DNA of 64,000 bases from the NCBI GenBank assembly GCA_012295275.1, contig CM022667.1, positions 11,583,538 to 11,647,537 of the forward strand, read 5' to 3'. Shown here in pieces: positions 38,345 to 49,740 of this stretch (position 1 is the stretch's first letter; each line of letters starts with the position of its first letter). The stretch comes from Chrysomallon squamiferum (Eukaryota > Mollusca > Gastropoda > Neomphalida > Peltospiridae). Made by a program: the position numbers and the translations under genes. The notes under the pieces are model-generated. The model was not told the origin of the DNA, ran no database searches, and was given only the letters and a program-made list of their open reading frames with translations.

Positions 38345-38597
38345 AGTCTGTCGGTCAGTCTCTCTGTCTATCCATTTACCTATCTAGCAACCTGCCTATC
38401 AGTCTGTATGGATGTATGCCTGTATGTCTGTTTGTCTGTCTCTCTATCTAGCTTTCTGCCTGTCTGTCCAACTATCTACCTACCTACCCAGGCTGTCTGG
38501 CTTTCATTTTTCAGAAATGTTATGTTGTATAACAAGAAATAAATTTAAAAAAAACAGAGATACTTACAACTAAGACAATACACCGTGCACTACACAT
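36425..38597 (-). CDS. Tiny secreted protein with poly-acidic tail (member 1)
   Basis: Minus-strand exons 38597-38568 (30 bp), 38028-37839 (190) and 36456-36425 (32) join in phases 0 and 1 to 83 residues. The signal peptide is split by the phase-0 intron: MCSARCIVLV, then LLLLSVTAVFSVQ. The mature part holds two 21-residue repeats starting GQGDVPAHLPATG (25 and 46), then QESTSGKEVEAEPAQ, and ends EKEEEEDDDD from the last exon. There are no cysteines in the mature part. The two introns contain TA, CT and AAT repeats, and all donors and acceptors are canonical. The gene has the same plan, tail type and promoter as the gene at 44872-46436, in opposite orientation. I recognise no family; an acidic tail could bind cations or basic partners, which is inference. 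Confidence 0.65.
36470..36780. repeat. AAT/AAC imperfect repeats
   Basis: Low-complexity AAT and AAC DNA in intron 2 of the small acidic-tail gene. Confidence 0.8.
36781..37580. other. Intronic non-coding DNA
   Basis: Within intron 2 of the small acidic-tail gene. No second gene or element is seen. Confidence 0.5.
37585..37670. repeat. CT array followed by TA array
   Basis: CT at 37585-37626 and TA at 37633-37670; TCTG/TCTA tetranucleotides follow near 37770-37820 and again at 38230-38480. Confidence 0.9.
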
Positions 38598-38669
38598 CCT
38601 GACAGTCCAGAGTTAGACCAAACCAAACAGTAAACTCTAACTCAGGTAAAGTAAAGATACGCATTTCTG

Positions 38670-38741
38670 TTTCCTCATTTTATAGTCTACCCATCTGAAA
38701 AGTATTTGCTAAAACAAATCACCATCGAAATGTAGGCCGAC
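38670..38741 (-). promoter_or_regulatory. Conserved proximal promoter with TATA box (member 1)
   Basis: Minus strand: GTCGGCC, ACATTT, GTGATTTGTTTT and TAGACTATAAAATGAGGAAA in the same order as upstream of the gene at 44872. The TATAAAA box (38684-38678) starts 87 bases before the start codon. Confidence 0.6.
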
Positions 38742-38749
38742 AGTTTACT

Positions 38750-39450
38750 GAATTCCGTTAGTACATGTATAACAATGACCAATATAAAAAAAAAAAAAAG
38801 CTAACAATAAAATATGTACTAAAACAAATGTCAAACGTCTCTTCTTGTCCATTTACGAGAAACACTTCAGATTAATCTTCATTTGAAAACTGTGTTGGAT
38901 TACTTTTGGTCCAGTTGTAAGTGTTTCGAGGGTAATTATTACTATAGTTTACATACCTTTGTGTCAGTTCTCTAACTTCTTTATATTCTGAACTTATCTT
39001 TTCTTATGTTCTTCTAACTCTTTATTTGCTATTTTTATTATTTAATTATTTAAATAATTAGCTTATCTATCTATCTATCTATCTATCTATATATCTATCT
39101 ATGTATCTATCTGTTTATCTGTTTATCTATCTGTCTGTCGGTCTATCTATCTATCTATCTATTTATTAATTTAGTTATTGTATTTACTTATTCATTTATT
39201 TGTATTTATTTATTTGGTTAGTTAGTTTTTATTATTATTATTATTAAAAAAAAAGAATGTTTTAATGTTATAAATGTAAAAAAAAAAATATGGCACCCCT
39301 TTAAATAATATGAAGTAAAAAAAAAAATCGAAAGCCAGAAATATTTTATTAAAACATTTGAAAAAGAGCCGTGGGAAAAAAAAAAAAAAAAACATAGACT
39401 TCAGATAAATTCATTTTATCATTTTCCATGGATAACATAAAAACCTGCGT
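38750..39450. other. Non-coding stretch with GATA/CTAT repeats
   Basis: CTAT repeats at 39063-39170, short poly-A tracts, no gene. Confidence 0.5.
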
Positions 39451-39603
39451 GTGATGTGATTTCGCTGTGAGCGTTTTGTCGTAAATGGGTTAACAGCATG
39501 TACTCAGCTCGGTCTTCGTGTTTAGTATTTTTAATACGCTGATGGATTGACTTTCACACTGACAGACACACAGATATATATGTTGATGGATGGACGAATA
39601 ATA
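39451..39603. repeat. Inverted repeat, left arm
   Basis: Matches the reverse complement of 42248-42400 over 153 bases (shared GATTTCGCTGTGAGCGTTTT and GATATATATGTTGATGGATG), roughly 80 percent by eye. The pair brackets the compound CT/GT array. Confidence 0.75.
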
Positions 39604-39699
39604 AAATATTAATTTATTAAATAATTTCATGTATAAATTTATTAGTTTGGTTTTTAATTGTTTTTCATCTTTTTCCTTTTTTTTTTCCTTTTTTCTTTT

Positions 39700-39703
39700 T
39701 TCT

Positions 39704-39740
<37 letters not shown>
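39700..39740. repeat. Poly-T tract
   Basis: T-run of more than 30 bases. Confidence 0.9.
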
Positions 39741-39741
<1 letters not shown>

Positions 39742-40202
39742 CTATGCTAACAGAAATTAAATTAGACTAATACATGAATTATTATATATATATTTAGAAT
39801 TGTTATGTTTCATATTCATCAAAATACAGACAGCATCTATCAAATTGAGACATAACTTAGATTTTTCGCTGTATAATAGATAGTGGGCGAATTTGAAGTT
39901 TATATATAGACAGATACAGAAACCGTCTCCGGAGGGTGTGTCTGTCTGTACAGGTGTACTCGGTGACAGACACAACACTTGCTAATAAAACACATAAATT
40001 TCGTGGGTTTGAGGAAGCTGGTTGATGTATATTTGTTAACTTTATTTATTTTTTAACAAATAGCGGCAATTCTGTGCTGACAATTTATATCTAAGTTAAT
40101 TTTATATTGTGTCTTCTTTCTGCGTCTCGAATTTACTGCATGAGTTTGTCTTTTTTTTTTATTAATATCGTCTTTAATTTTTGGTGGAGTTTTTTATATC
40201 TC

Positions 40203-40249
40203 ACTTCCTCATTCTCTCTCTCACTCTCTCTTTCTCTCTCTCTCTGGGT

Positions 40250-40333
<84 letters not shown>

Positions 40334-41822
40334 GTGTGTGTGTCTCTCTCTCTCTCTGGGTCTATCTCTCTCTGTCTCTCTCTACGTCTGTTTGTGTGTG
40401 TGTCTCTCTCTAGGTCTCTCTCTCTCTTTCTATGTCTCTCTCTCTCTACGTCTCTATCTGTGTGTGTGTCTCTCTCTGTCTCTCTCTAAGTCTCTCTCTT
40501 TCTGTCTCTCTCTGTGTGTGTCTCTCTCCCTCTACGTCTCTGTGTGTGTTTGTCTCTCTCTGGGTCTCTCTCTCTGTCTCTCTCTATGTCTTTCTCTCTC
40601 TCTACGTCTGTGTGTCTCTCTCTGTGTGTGTATCTCTCTCTACGTCTGTGTGTGTGTCTCTCTCTAGGTCTCTCTCTGTCTCTGTCTCTCTGTGTGTGTG
40701 TGTCTCTCTCTAGGTCTCTCTCTGTCTCTGGGTGTGAGTGTCTCTCTCTCTACGTATGTGTGTTTGTCTCTCTCTAGGTCTCTCTCTCTCTGTCTCTCTC
40801 TGTGTGTATGTGTCTGTGTGTCTATCTCTTTCTTTACATCTGTGTGTGTGTCTCTCTCTAGGTCTGTCTGTGTGTCTGTCTCTCTCTCTACATCTGTGTG
40901 TGTGTCTATCTCTCTCTGTGTGTGTGTCTCTCTCTCTACGTCTGTGTGTTTGTCTCTCTCTGTCTCTCTGTGTGTGTGTGTCTATCTCTCTCTCTACGTC
41001 TGTGTGTTTGTCTCTCTCTGTCTCTCTGTGTGTGTGTGTCTATCTCTCTCTCTACGTCTGTGTGTTTGTCTCTCTCTGTCTCTCTGTGTGTGTGTGTGTC
41101 TATCTCTCTCTCTCTACGTCTGTGTGTGTCTCTCTCTCTCTCTACGTCTGTGTGTGTGTCTCTCTCTCTAGGTCTCTCTCTGTCTCTGTGTGTGTGTCTC
41201 TCTCTCTCTCTACATCTGTGTGTTTGTCTCTCTCTAGGTCTCTCTCTGTCTCTCTCTGTGTGTGTGTGTGTCTCTCTCTAGGTCTGTGTGTTTGTCTCTC
41301 TCTGTCTCTCTCTCTGTCTCTGTGTGTGTGTGTCTCTCTCTCTCTCTACGTCTGTGTGTGTGTCTCTCTCTAGGTCTCTCTGTCTCTGTGTGTGTGTGTC
41401 TCTCTCTCTACATCTGTGTGTTTGTCTCTCTCTAGGTCTCTCTCTGTCTCTCTCTGTGTGTGTCTCTCTCTCTTTCTGTGTGTGTGTCTCTCTCTAGGTC
41501 TCTCTCTGTGTCTCTCTATCTGTGTCTCTCTCTCTGTGTCTCTCTCTCTCTACGTCTGTGTGTGTGTGTCTCTCTCTAGGTCTCTCTGTGTCTCTCTCTC
41601 TACGTCTGTGTGTGTGTCTCTCTCTGTCTCTCTCTGTCTGTGTCTCTCTCTCTCTGTGTCTCTCTCTCTCTACGTCTGTGTGTGTGTCTCTTTCTAGGTC
41701 TCTCTCTGTCTCTCTCTGTGTGTGTCTCTCTCTATCTACGTCTGTGTGTGTGTCTCTCTCTCTCTGTCTCTCTCTCTCTACGTCTCTGTGTGTGTGTGTG
41801 TCTCTCTCTCTTTCTCTCTCTC

Positions 41823-41887
<65 letters not shown>
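40203..41887. repeat. 1.7-kb compound CT/GT repeat with higher-order units
   Basis: CT runs alternate with GTGTGTGT blocks and diagnostic TACGTCTGTGTG and CTCTAGGTCTCTCTC words that recur at irregular intervals. This is a degenerate higher-order repeat rather than a simple dinucleotide. All three frames are open for long distances on the plus strand, and they are artefacts. Confidence 0.95.
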
Positions 41888-41892
<5 letters not shown>

Positions 41893-42247
41893 ACTGGACA
41901 TGATATTGTCTTCTTTCTTTTCATTTCTTCGTTTTCAGTAATCTTTATCAAATAGTTTGCCAACTGTGGTTAATTTGTATTAATTTTCCTATTTTCCTTC
42001 ATGTTCATGTTTGATTAAAATGTACAGTTTCTTCCAATATGTTTAAAACTTGGTTTCCTAGTAAGAAGCTAAGTCAAGTTTTACTCTGTTGCCTCACCAA
42101 ATGAACCGAATTATAGCTGACAGATGCAAAACATATTCAAATTAAAATGAATAAACTTTAAATAAGAATAATCAGTTCTGAGCGATTCAGTCGCATTACC
42201 ATTATAACATAAGAAAGACAAATTAATATTAACCTAATTAACAATAC

Positions 42248-42400
42248 ATTATTTGTCCATCCATCAACATATATATCTGTTTGTCTGTCGGTCTGAAAGT
42301 TAATCAATCAGTGTATGAAAAATATTAATACAAAGACCGATGTCAGCATATTTTGTTGGCCTGTTTACGACAAAACGCTCACAGCGAAATCACATCAGAG
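42248..42400. repeat. Inverted repeat, right arm
   Basis: Partner of 39451-39603; see that entry. Confidence 0.75.
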
Positions 42401-44740
42401 ATAGGTACAAATATGACTGAATACAGCTTATGACAAGGAAAATATCTGAAATATTTTATTGCTGTTGTTGTTGTTGTTTTAGTTGGAAGGGGTAGTGTTT
42501 ATCATCGTTCTTTTTCAAACTATTTCCCAAGTTACATCACTTGATTATTTCCTTCAGAATTATTCATTATTTCTTACCATTCAGTTTTACATTTTCACGC
42601 GTTATAATTCATTCCAATCAGACTTTTTTATTATTATTATTATTATTTGTTATCTAATACAGCTTTACAAACACGACGTATTAAAATCACCTGATCTTTG
42701 TTTCGTTCTTTATAAGGAAATGAATATAAAAGAGCTTTTTGCTGAGATCATTTTAAAACCATATATTTTACGCAGTGAATTAAAGAAAAATATCTATCTG
42801 ATTTATCGACAGATTTTATTCAGCAGATTTTAATCAGTTGCTGTGTCGCAGAGAGTTATCTTAAAACTAACAAGAAAGAAGTCTGTATATTTTTTAAACC
42901 TGCTAACCATAGATATTAAAATGTATGGGTGTCATTTCGGTGCATATATCTGTCTATGTGTGTGCATTTGCGTCTGGAAAGGACGTGCATTGCATAGACA
43001 GAAGTGCATCTCAGTGCATTAATGTATTTTTCTGCGATTGTGGGTTTTTTTTTTTTTTTTTTACTTTTTTCACCTACGTATCTATCCATCATACAAGACT
43101 TGTCGTTTACGTCAAAAGTAAAATATGTCCGTTATGCAACAGCAACAGAAAATTAATCTGTTTTATCCAGTACTGTTCTGCGCAATAAAAAAAGAAAAAA
43201 AAAAGACAACCACCAACAAGAATGTATTTGTAATGTTGAAAATATCCCTTAATTAAGGAAAAATGAAACAAAAATAGAATTTTTGAATAATAAAATATTT
43301 CAGGACGTGATCTTTTAGACTGACTTCAGACACATGCATTAAGATATCTTGACTTCATAATTCGTAATTTTCCCCTTTCAATGTAAAGTAACTATAAAAT
43401 GCGTCGTTAACGAAACAATGTAATAAATAAAACATGCTGTTACTGCTGATTTATACTCCCGTATCAGATGTCTTGTTACAGACTATTTCAGGTATTTCAC
43501 CTTCAAGTATTCAAAACGTTTTGTGAGGTTACAGGGATCGCGTCTCGTTACTTGCAAGAGTTTAAATATAACGGTTGTAGAACGAAAAACGTGGATTAAC
43601 CTGAATATACTTAGCATCAGAATAAACTATGAATAATTTACATACATACATACATATATAAAACCATTATATATTGAAAGAAAAAAATGTGTGTTTGTGT
43701 TATTTTTCACGGTCTGAACTGATCACAAAGACAGATTTTTGCTGTGGGTTGACGTAGGATCAAATCCCTATAGCAGATACAGTATTTAGCATCAGTCAAT
43801 ACAATTTAAGATAGAAAAAAAAGTCCAGGGACGCAGGTACCAGCACCAATGTCAGTCTGCAGTGCTAATAGGGCTTCTCAAAATAAAGCAACCTTGAATA
43901 CAAACTCAATAAAATATATCCCTTAAATCCCTGGATAAAATAAAAAATAAACTGGAACTGTCGCTGATGTATGAGAAACATAGGACTGGGACGTTTTTAT
44001 TAGCTTTTTCTTCCTTTTCTCTCTCACGACAGCAGCATTCCATTGTTTAATATTAGCATACCTTTCCATACTGACTCACCTCTGATAAACACCTGACGTA
44101 ATGCGTGGCTTTAGTACGTTGTCAAACGTAGATGTAATAATACACATGTCACGCCAGTTACATGTTTAATTACTGACGTACAGAGACACGCGTTTATATA
44201 CACAAACACATGACAGACAGTCATAAAGAGATACTCATAGGTACTACGCACATACAACAAATGCACAAGCGTGAGTACGTAAGACACACGTACATACGTA
44301 CACACACACAAACATACACACACACGCACATAAGCACACATACATATTTATACACATTTATACCCAGAAACACTCTTATACACACAAATTCTTAAATTTC
44401 TTAACTTCTTCAAAAGATTTTAAGATGTAAAAGTTAACATATTCTTATTTTAAGTGCGTATATCTATGATTATCCCATCCTAATATATATATATATATTT
44501 CATTATTTATTTAAATTGCGCTAAATATCATAATAATTATCCCCTCCTAATATAAAACTTTAAAAAAAAAAAAAACGTGGTGCTAAATATCATAATTTTA
44601 TCATTAAAACAATTTCGCTATAAATTCACACATTTCTGCATAACAAAGTGTAAATTGACTCATATTTCAATGCTTTTTTCTTTCTTCGCGTAATTAATAC
44701 CTTCTGTTTCGTAATTATTAATGTCTGCTGCATTTGAGAA
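42401..44740. other. Non-coding upstream stretch
   Basis: AT-rich, with a poly-T tract (43047-43062), CATA and ACAC runs near 43640 and 44280-44390, and no supported gene. Confidence 0.45.
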
Positions 44741-44741
44741 T

Positions 44742-44815
44742 GTCGCCCGACATTTTTTCTGTGATTTGTTTTTTGTAAATGGTTCCCCATACCTAGACTA
44801 TAAAATGTGAGGAAA
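44742..44815 (+). promoter_or_regulatory. Conserved proximal promoter with TATA box (member 2)
   Basis: GTCGCCCGACATTT, GTGATTTGTTTT and TAGACTATAAAATG(TG)AGGAAA match the promoter at 38670-38741. TATAAAA (44799-44805) starts 73 bases before the start codon. Confidence 0.6.
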
Positions 44816-44871
44816 GAAATTCTCTCCTCACTTGAATCAAGTCGGTTTTTCGTTTGTCGACTCATTGCGTT

Positions 44872-45074
44872 ATGTTCAGTCTTAAGTGTGCCGTGCTAGT
44901 CGTAAGTGCCTCGTTTTTGTAGATATTTGTGTTGTCACGTGACTCTTTCTGACTGTCCGCGTGTACACTTGTCTATCTGTTTGTCTGTTTCTTTGTGTGT
45001 TTCTCTCTATATATATATATGTGTGTCTGTTTCAGTCTATCAGTCTATCTATCTACTTATCTATCCATCTTTCT

Positions 45075-45155
<81 letters not shown>

Positions 45156-45341
45156 ATGAATATATCCATCTATATGTGTATGTATATATATATATATATG
45201 TGTGTAGTTGTTTGTTGGTGTTTATATGTGTGTTTATATATATATATATATATGAATTTATATATATATATATATATGACACACATATACATACATACAA
45301 AACACAATATACATATATACAAACACACACACATACATACA

Positions 45342-45389
<48 letters not shown>

Positions 45390-46010
45390 AACACACACAC
45401 ACAGTGAGAGAAAGGCTATACACGTATATACGCACACACACACGCACATATACACATACACTACATATTTTTCTTTCTTCATCCATCTTAGAAATAACTT
45501 TAAAACGAACACACATATTTGCATATATTAACATAACATTAGACATAAAAGGTACATAATAATATACCTAAACACATATATTAAAACTAACACATATATT
45601 TTAATTTTATATATTTTTACTTTATTAGCTGTTAGTTGTAACAGTGACGTGTGTGTTGTCAAACAGAAGCGCAGCAGCAGGAAATGGACCAGCATCAAGA
45701 GACGGACCGGCGCCTCCAAAGAGTCGCGGACAAGGATCTGTACTGAAACAAACACCTCCTAAACCAGAACCTAAACGTGTACTTGTTATAGGTAATCATT
45801 AACACACTAGTGTTTGTCCGTATAAGTTAAATAAAACAGCTGACAATAATGGAAGGAAAAAAATATATATTGAATTGTTATTTTTTAAGTACTACTTTGT
45901 ATTATTATTTATTTATTTTTCTCTTTTTATCATCATCATCATTATTATTATTATTGTTGTTGTTCTTATTGTTGTTGTTGTTGTTATTATTATTATTATT
46001 GTTGTTGTTG

Positions 46011-46045
<35 letters not shown>

Positions 46046-46252
46046 TTCTTGCAACAGGAATGAAAACCAAATTATGATTTCACTTAACTTTTGCTAATTT
46101 TTCTTATTCTTTATTTTATTCATTTAATAGCAGTTATTTCATTTTATTTACTTTATTTTATTACTTTTAAGTATGTTTTTCATGCTGTTTTTTTATTAGT
46201 AGTAGTAGTAGCAATACTAGTAGTAGTAATAGTAATAGTAGTACAAATGGCG

Positions 46253-46292
<40 letters not shown>

Positions 46293-46436
46293 AAATAGCA
46301 GTAGTAGTAGCAGTTGTAGTAGAACGAGCATTTGGTATTATAGATCAAGGATTATAGTTATATTTATTTATTATTGATTTATTTAATTATTTATTGATTT
46401 ATTTCAATAGATGTTGAAGAAGATGATGATGATTAG
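44872..46436 (+). CDS. Tiny secreted protein with poly-acidic tail (member 2)
   Basis: Exons 44872-44901 (30 bp), 45629-45791 (163) and 46411-46436 (26) join in phases 0 and 1 to 72 residues. The signal peptide is split by the phase-0 intron: MFSLKCAVLV, then LLVVTVTCVLS. The mature part is basic and proline-rich (AAAGNGPASRDGPAPPKSRG, then QGSVLKQTPPKPEPKRVLVI) and ends DVEEDDDD in the last exon, so it carries opposite charges on its two halves. All splice sites are canonical (GTAAGT, GTAATC; TTATTAG, TTTCAATAG). A TATA box lies 73 bases upstream and a poly(A) signal is at 46691-46696. It is a paralogue in structure of the gene at 36425-38597, though the middle parts are not similar in sequence. 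Confidence 0.65.
45080..45410. repeat. CT, TA and ACAT repeats in intron 1
   Basis: CT run at 45083-45152, TA runs near 45183-45280, CATA/CATAC and TA runs at 45330-45390. Confidence 0.9.
45930..46048. repeat. TTA/TTG array
   Basis: Trinucleotide array in intron 2 of the small acidic-tail gene. Confidence 0.9.
46198..46325. repeat. TAG array
   Basis: Imperfect TAG/TAA/CAG triplets in intron 2. Confidence 0.9.
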
Positions 46437-46690
46437 TTCCAAAGAGATACGCAGAATAACTTCCGGTAGCCATATTGGATTTCCTCGGACAAATGTTATT
46501 TTAAGCGAATATATTTATATTAATGGACCAGAAGAAGAAAAAAAAAGAAAAAAAACAGTTCCTGTAATTAGTGTCAACATACCTTTTCTGAGCTGACTAA
46601 GCAAGCATACTCAGCAAAAATCTATCAAGTAACTGTGACAAAGGGAGTTAACTGGTTATCGGTGACTGGAAAATATGCAAACAATTTAAA

Positions 46691-46696
46691 AATAAA
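46691..46696 (+). promoter_or_regulatory. Poly(A) signal AATAAA
   Basis: About 255 bases past the stop at 46436. Confidence 0.45.
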
Positions 46697-46699
46697 TGC

Positions 46700-48660
46700 G
46701 GTCTTTGTTTTTCCCGGTTACAGAAATAGAACATGACTGATTTGCTTTCATCTTTTGTAATTAAATGTGTGTTTTGTTTGTTTGACTGTATTTAACGTCA
46801 TGTCATTTATTTTATTTTATTTTATTTTATTTTATTTTGTTTTGTTTTTGTTTTTTTGTGTTTTTTTAAATGTTTATTAATTTTATTAATTTTGTTTTTA
46901 TTTTTTTTTTTTTTTTTTATTTGTATTAATTAATTTATTATTTCATTTACTTATACAAAACGACAATGATATATGGTGCGTTTTATTATAACAATGTCAT
47001 TTATTATCTTATAAACTGTAGCACCTAAATAACCTTCGTTAACGTTATAAAATAATAATAATAATAATAATAAATATAAAAATAAATAAATAAAATTAAT
47101 GAATATCTTTTCTCCATTACCACTAGCCTGTGGCTTTTTGATAATATTAAATAAATTATTTAAATTTCGAACCTAATTTACATACCAACGATTAATCTGA
47201 TTTCTTTTAAGACATCTTTGTCGTTAATAGGTTAAAATATTAACATTTGACCTACATTACGGACACAGTTACGTCTGTTACCATCAACAGACGCTGATAA
47301 ATGGATTGACCTCGTTTCACAAAGTATCTGTATTTGCTTTTGTTGTTTATCTAAACAAACAAACAACTGACACACACAGCCAAGAGCAACGTGTGATTAA
47401 TGCTCATGTAATTCATCAGACTGTGGTTTTTACCTTTATTAAAATTAACCAAATCTCCTAGCCTTTCTTTACCTGTAATCAGTTGTGTCTTTTTGTTTAG
47501 TTTTTTTTTCACATATATTAATTGTATGTACAGAGTGGCCCTAGTCCTACAGAAAGAACAGATTACAGAGAGAAACATACTGACATACTTACAGATAGTT
47601 AGATACGTACATAGATACACATACATACATATATACGAACATACGTGCATGCATTTCTCTATACATATGTAAATGCATACATTCCCACATACTCACACTC
47701 ACACATACATATATAAAAAATACAAACATGCATACAGACACATGCAAACACATGCATACACAGATAGACATATTCAGAGAGAAAAGAATAAGAATAATAC
47801 ATTTTAAAAAAAGAAGAAGATAATTTAAGATGTAATACATTATATAGAAATTGCTGAAAGAAAATGACAATAATGACTGCAAGAAAAATGATTGAAATAA
47901 AAAAGAAGATTTATATTCTATTATACTCTAGTAATCTATCACTCGGAATTAGCAAAAACTACAACTATGCTGGTAACGAAAGAGAAAAGAAAATCTATTA
48001 GGAAAACAAAAGAAAAAGGTAAAAGGAAAAAAAAGGGAAAAAAAAAGAAAAAGGTAAAAAAAATAAAAAAAAGGAAAAAAGGAAAAAAAGAAAACAAAAA
48101 TAAAAGAAAAAAGAAAAAACTAAAAGAAAACAAGAGAGGTTAAAAGAAAAATTAAACTAATTGAAAATACAATAATAAAACAACATTAAACGAAATGTTT
48201 AATAGAAAGTAACATTTTAAAACAATAATAATAACGTTTAGCTAAGATGACATGTGAGCTTTTATTTTTTCACCCGAGGCACTTTCTTGTCGAGTAACGT
48301 TTACAGGGTCACGTGGGTCACAACGTTAAAACACGAGACTTGCTTAATTCCCGTCTTAATTTTAAAGATAATTTTTAACATTTATTATAAAGATAATTCT
48401 TAGCAGTTATTTTAAATGTAAGATTCCAATTGTTTGTTATAACCATACTTTTAATGTTTTTCTAAAAATTAAAATAGTTTTAGAGAGGAAAATGTGAATA
48501 ATTAAATAAAAATAACTGAGAGACGCTTGTCAGTTTGAATTATTAGCAGTTGTAAGTTAAATTTGAAACGAAATAAAAAGAGATAGTTGAAACAAAATGT
48601 TCACATACAGGCTGCCCAAATAGACACGTTCCATTATGCACAGAGACACTCACACACACA
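46700..48660. other. Non-coding stretch
   Basis: ATTTT runs (46808-46845), poly-T, AAT runs near 47050, CATA-rich DNA (47590-47770) and a purine-rich AAAAGG tract (47990-48130). No gene recognised. Confidence 0.5.
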
Positions 48661-48670
48661 CACACACACA

Positions 48671-48759
48671 CATAAAGAGAGACAGAGACATACAAACACG
48701 TCCTCAGAGACACATTCACACACACAAATAAACAAGCATGCATCATAATTACATCACTC

Positions 48760-48797
<38 letters not shown>

Positions 48798-48822
48798 GTG
48801 TGTGTATATGTGTGTATTTACT

Positions 48823-48872
<50 letters not shown>

Positions 48873-49240
48873 CCCAAGCAAACAAGGAAAAAATATTTGG
48901 GGTACATATGCATATTTTTCCACTGCAGGGCCAGGAAGGGTCTTTAACAATGAAAACGGACTTGTTCATAAATCAAGAACACATATATTTTTTTTTTTAC
49001 CTGTGATATGAATGTTTTCCGGACTGTGGCGGCTTCTTCTTCTAAAATAGGTGACAACAGACGTGAGTGTGACAGAGTCGCATTCGTGAAAAAAACTCAA
49101 GATTTATGTGAGGTGTTAAAACGAAGAAAAACTGAACACGCTCCTTGTCGAGTGATGTAATTATGATGCATGCTTGTTTATTTGTGTGAGTGTGAATCCG
49201 TCTCTGAGGACGTGTTTGTATGTCTCTGTCTCTCTCTATG
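48671..49240. repeat. Large inverted repeat (hairpin element candidate)
   Basis: The left arm 48671-48762 and right arm 49147-49240 are near-perfect reverse complements (GTCGAGTGATGTAATTATGA on the right arm). They enclose about 385 bases with TA and GT arrays and unique DNA. No coding sequence. It may be a non-autonomous transposon or a local inverted duplication. Confidence 0.65.
48764..48870. repeat. TA then GT dinucleotide arrays
   Basis: TA 48764-48793 and GT 48825-48864, inside the inverted-repeat spacer. Confidence 0.95.
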
Positions 49241-49539
49241 TCGTTTGTGCATATACACAGGTACATACACACTTCCAGGCATACGTTATAATGTATATAT
49301 ATGTGTGTGTGTGTTTCTGTGTATGTAAATTAATACGTAATATATATGTATGTAAGGGTTGTGAGCGTGCGTGTCTGCGTGTGTGTGAGCATACCTGTAA
49401 AATGAACTGATGTGTGGATATGCATATAATTGCATATGTATGGATATGTATATATCTATTATATACTCATGCATGCTTATGTGTAGTGCATATTCTCTTT
49501 TGTTTGGATGTTGCATATGTGTATCTTAGGATTTTAAAT

Positions 49540-49740
49540 ATTCTCTGCCTTATGTACGTCTGATTGGACTCTGCACACAGACATTATTCAGGAACCTCTG
49601 TGCGCAGGAGGACAAAGTCCAATCACGCCCTCATCCACCCACCCCCGGCAAATGGCGCTGATGAGACTCGAACGTATGGCACGCATTCGCCCGCACTTCA
49701 ATGGCTGACGACGTTACCGTTCCACCATCGGGACAAACAT
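49540..49740 (-). repeat. tRNA-derived SINE
   Basis: On the minus strand, GTCCCGATGGTGGAACGG gives a pol III A box (reverse complement of 49717-49727). ACGTTCGAGTCTC gives a B box (reverse complement of 49663-49675) at tRNA-like spacing, followed by a non-tRNA body ending in AT-rich DNA. It is the best-preserved SINE in the window and differs from the family at 1.6, 19.5 and 21.9 kb. Confidence 0.7.

Noticed and set aside
40107-41963. Many long overlapping frames of S, L, C and V residues (and RE repeats on the other strand)
   Set aside because: Open in all frames because CT/GT repeats contain few stop codons. They are repeat artefacts.
42483-42833. 116-codon ORF starting MEGVVFIIVLFQ
   Set aside because: AT-rich DNA containing a TTA run, with no family, splice or repeat support. 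It could be chance, though a signal-like start is noted.
43730-43790. tRNA-like fragment (GGATCAAATCCC)
   Set aside because: A B-box-like word only; no A box, stem pairing or SINE body could be matched.
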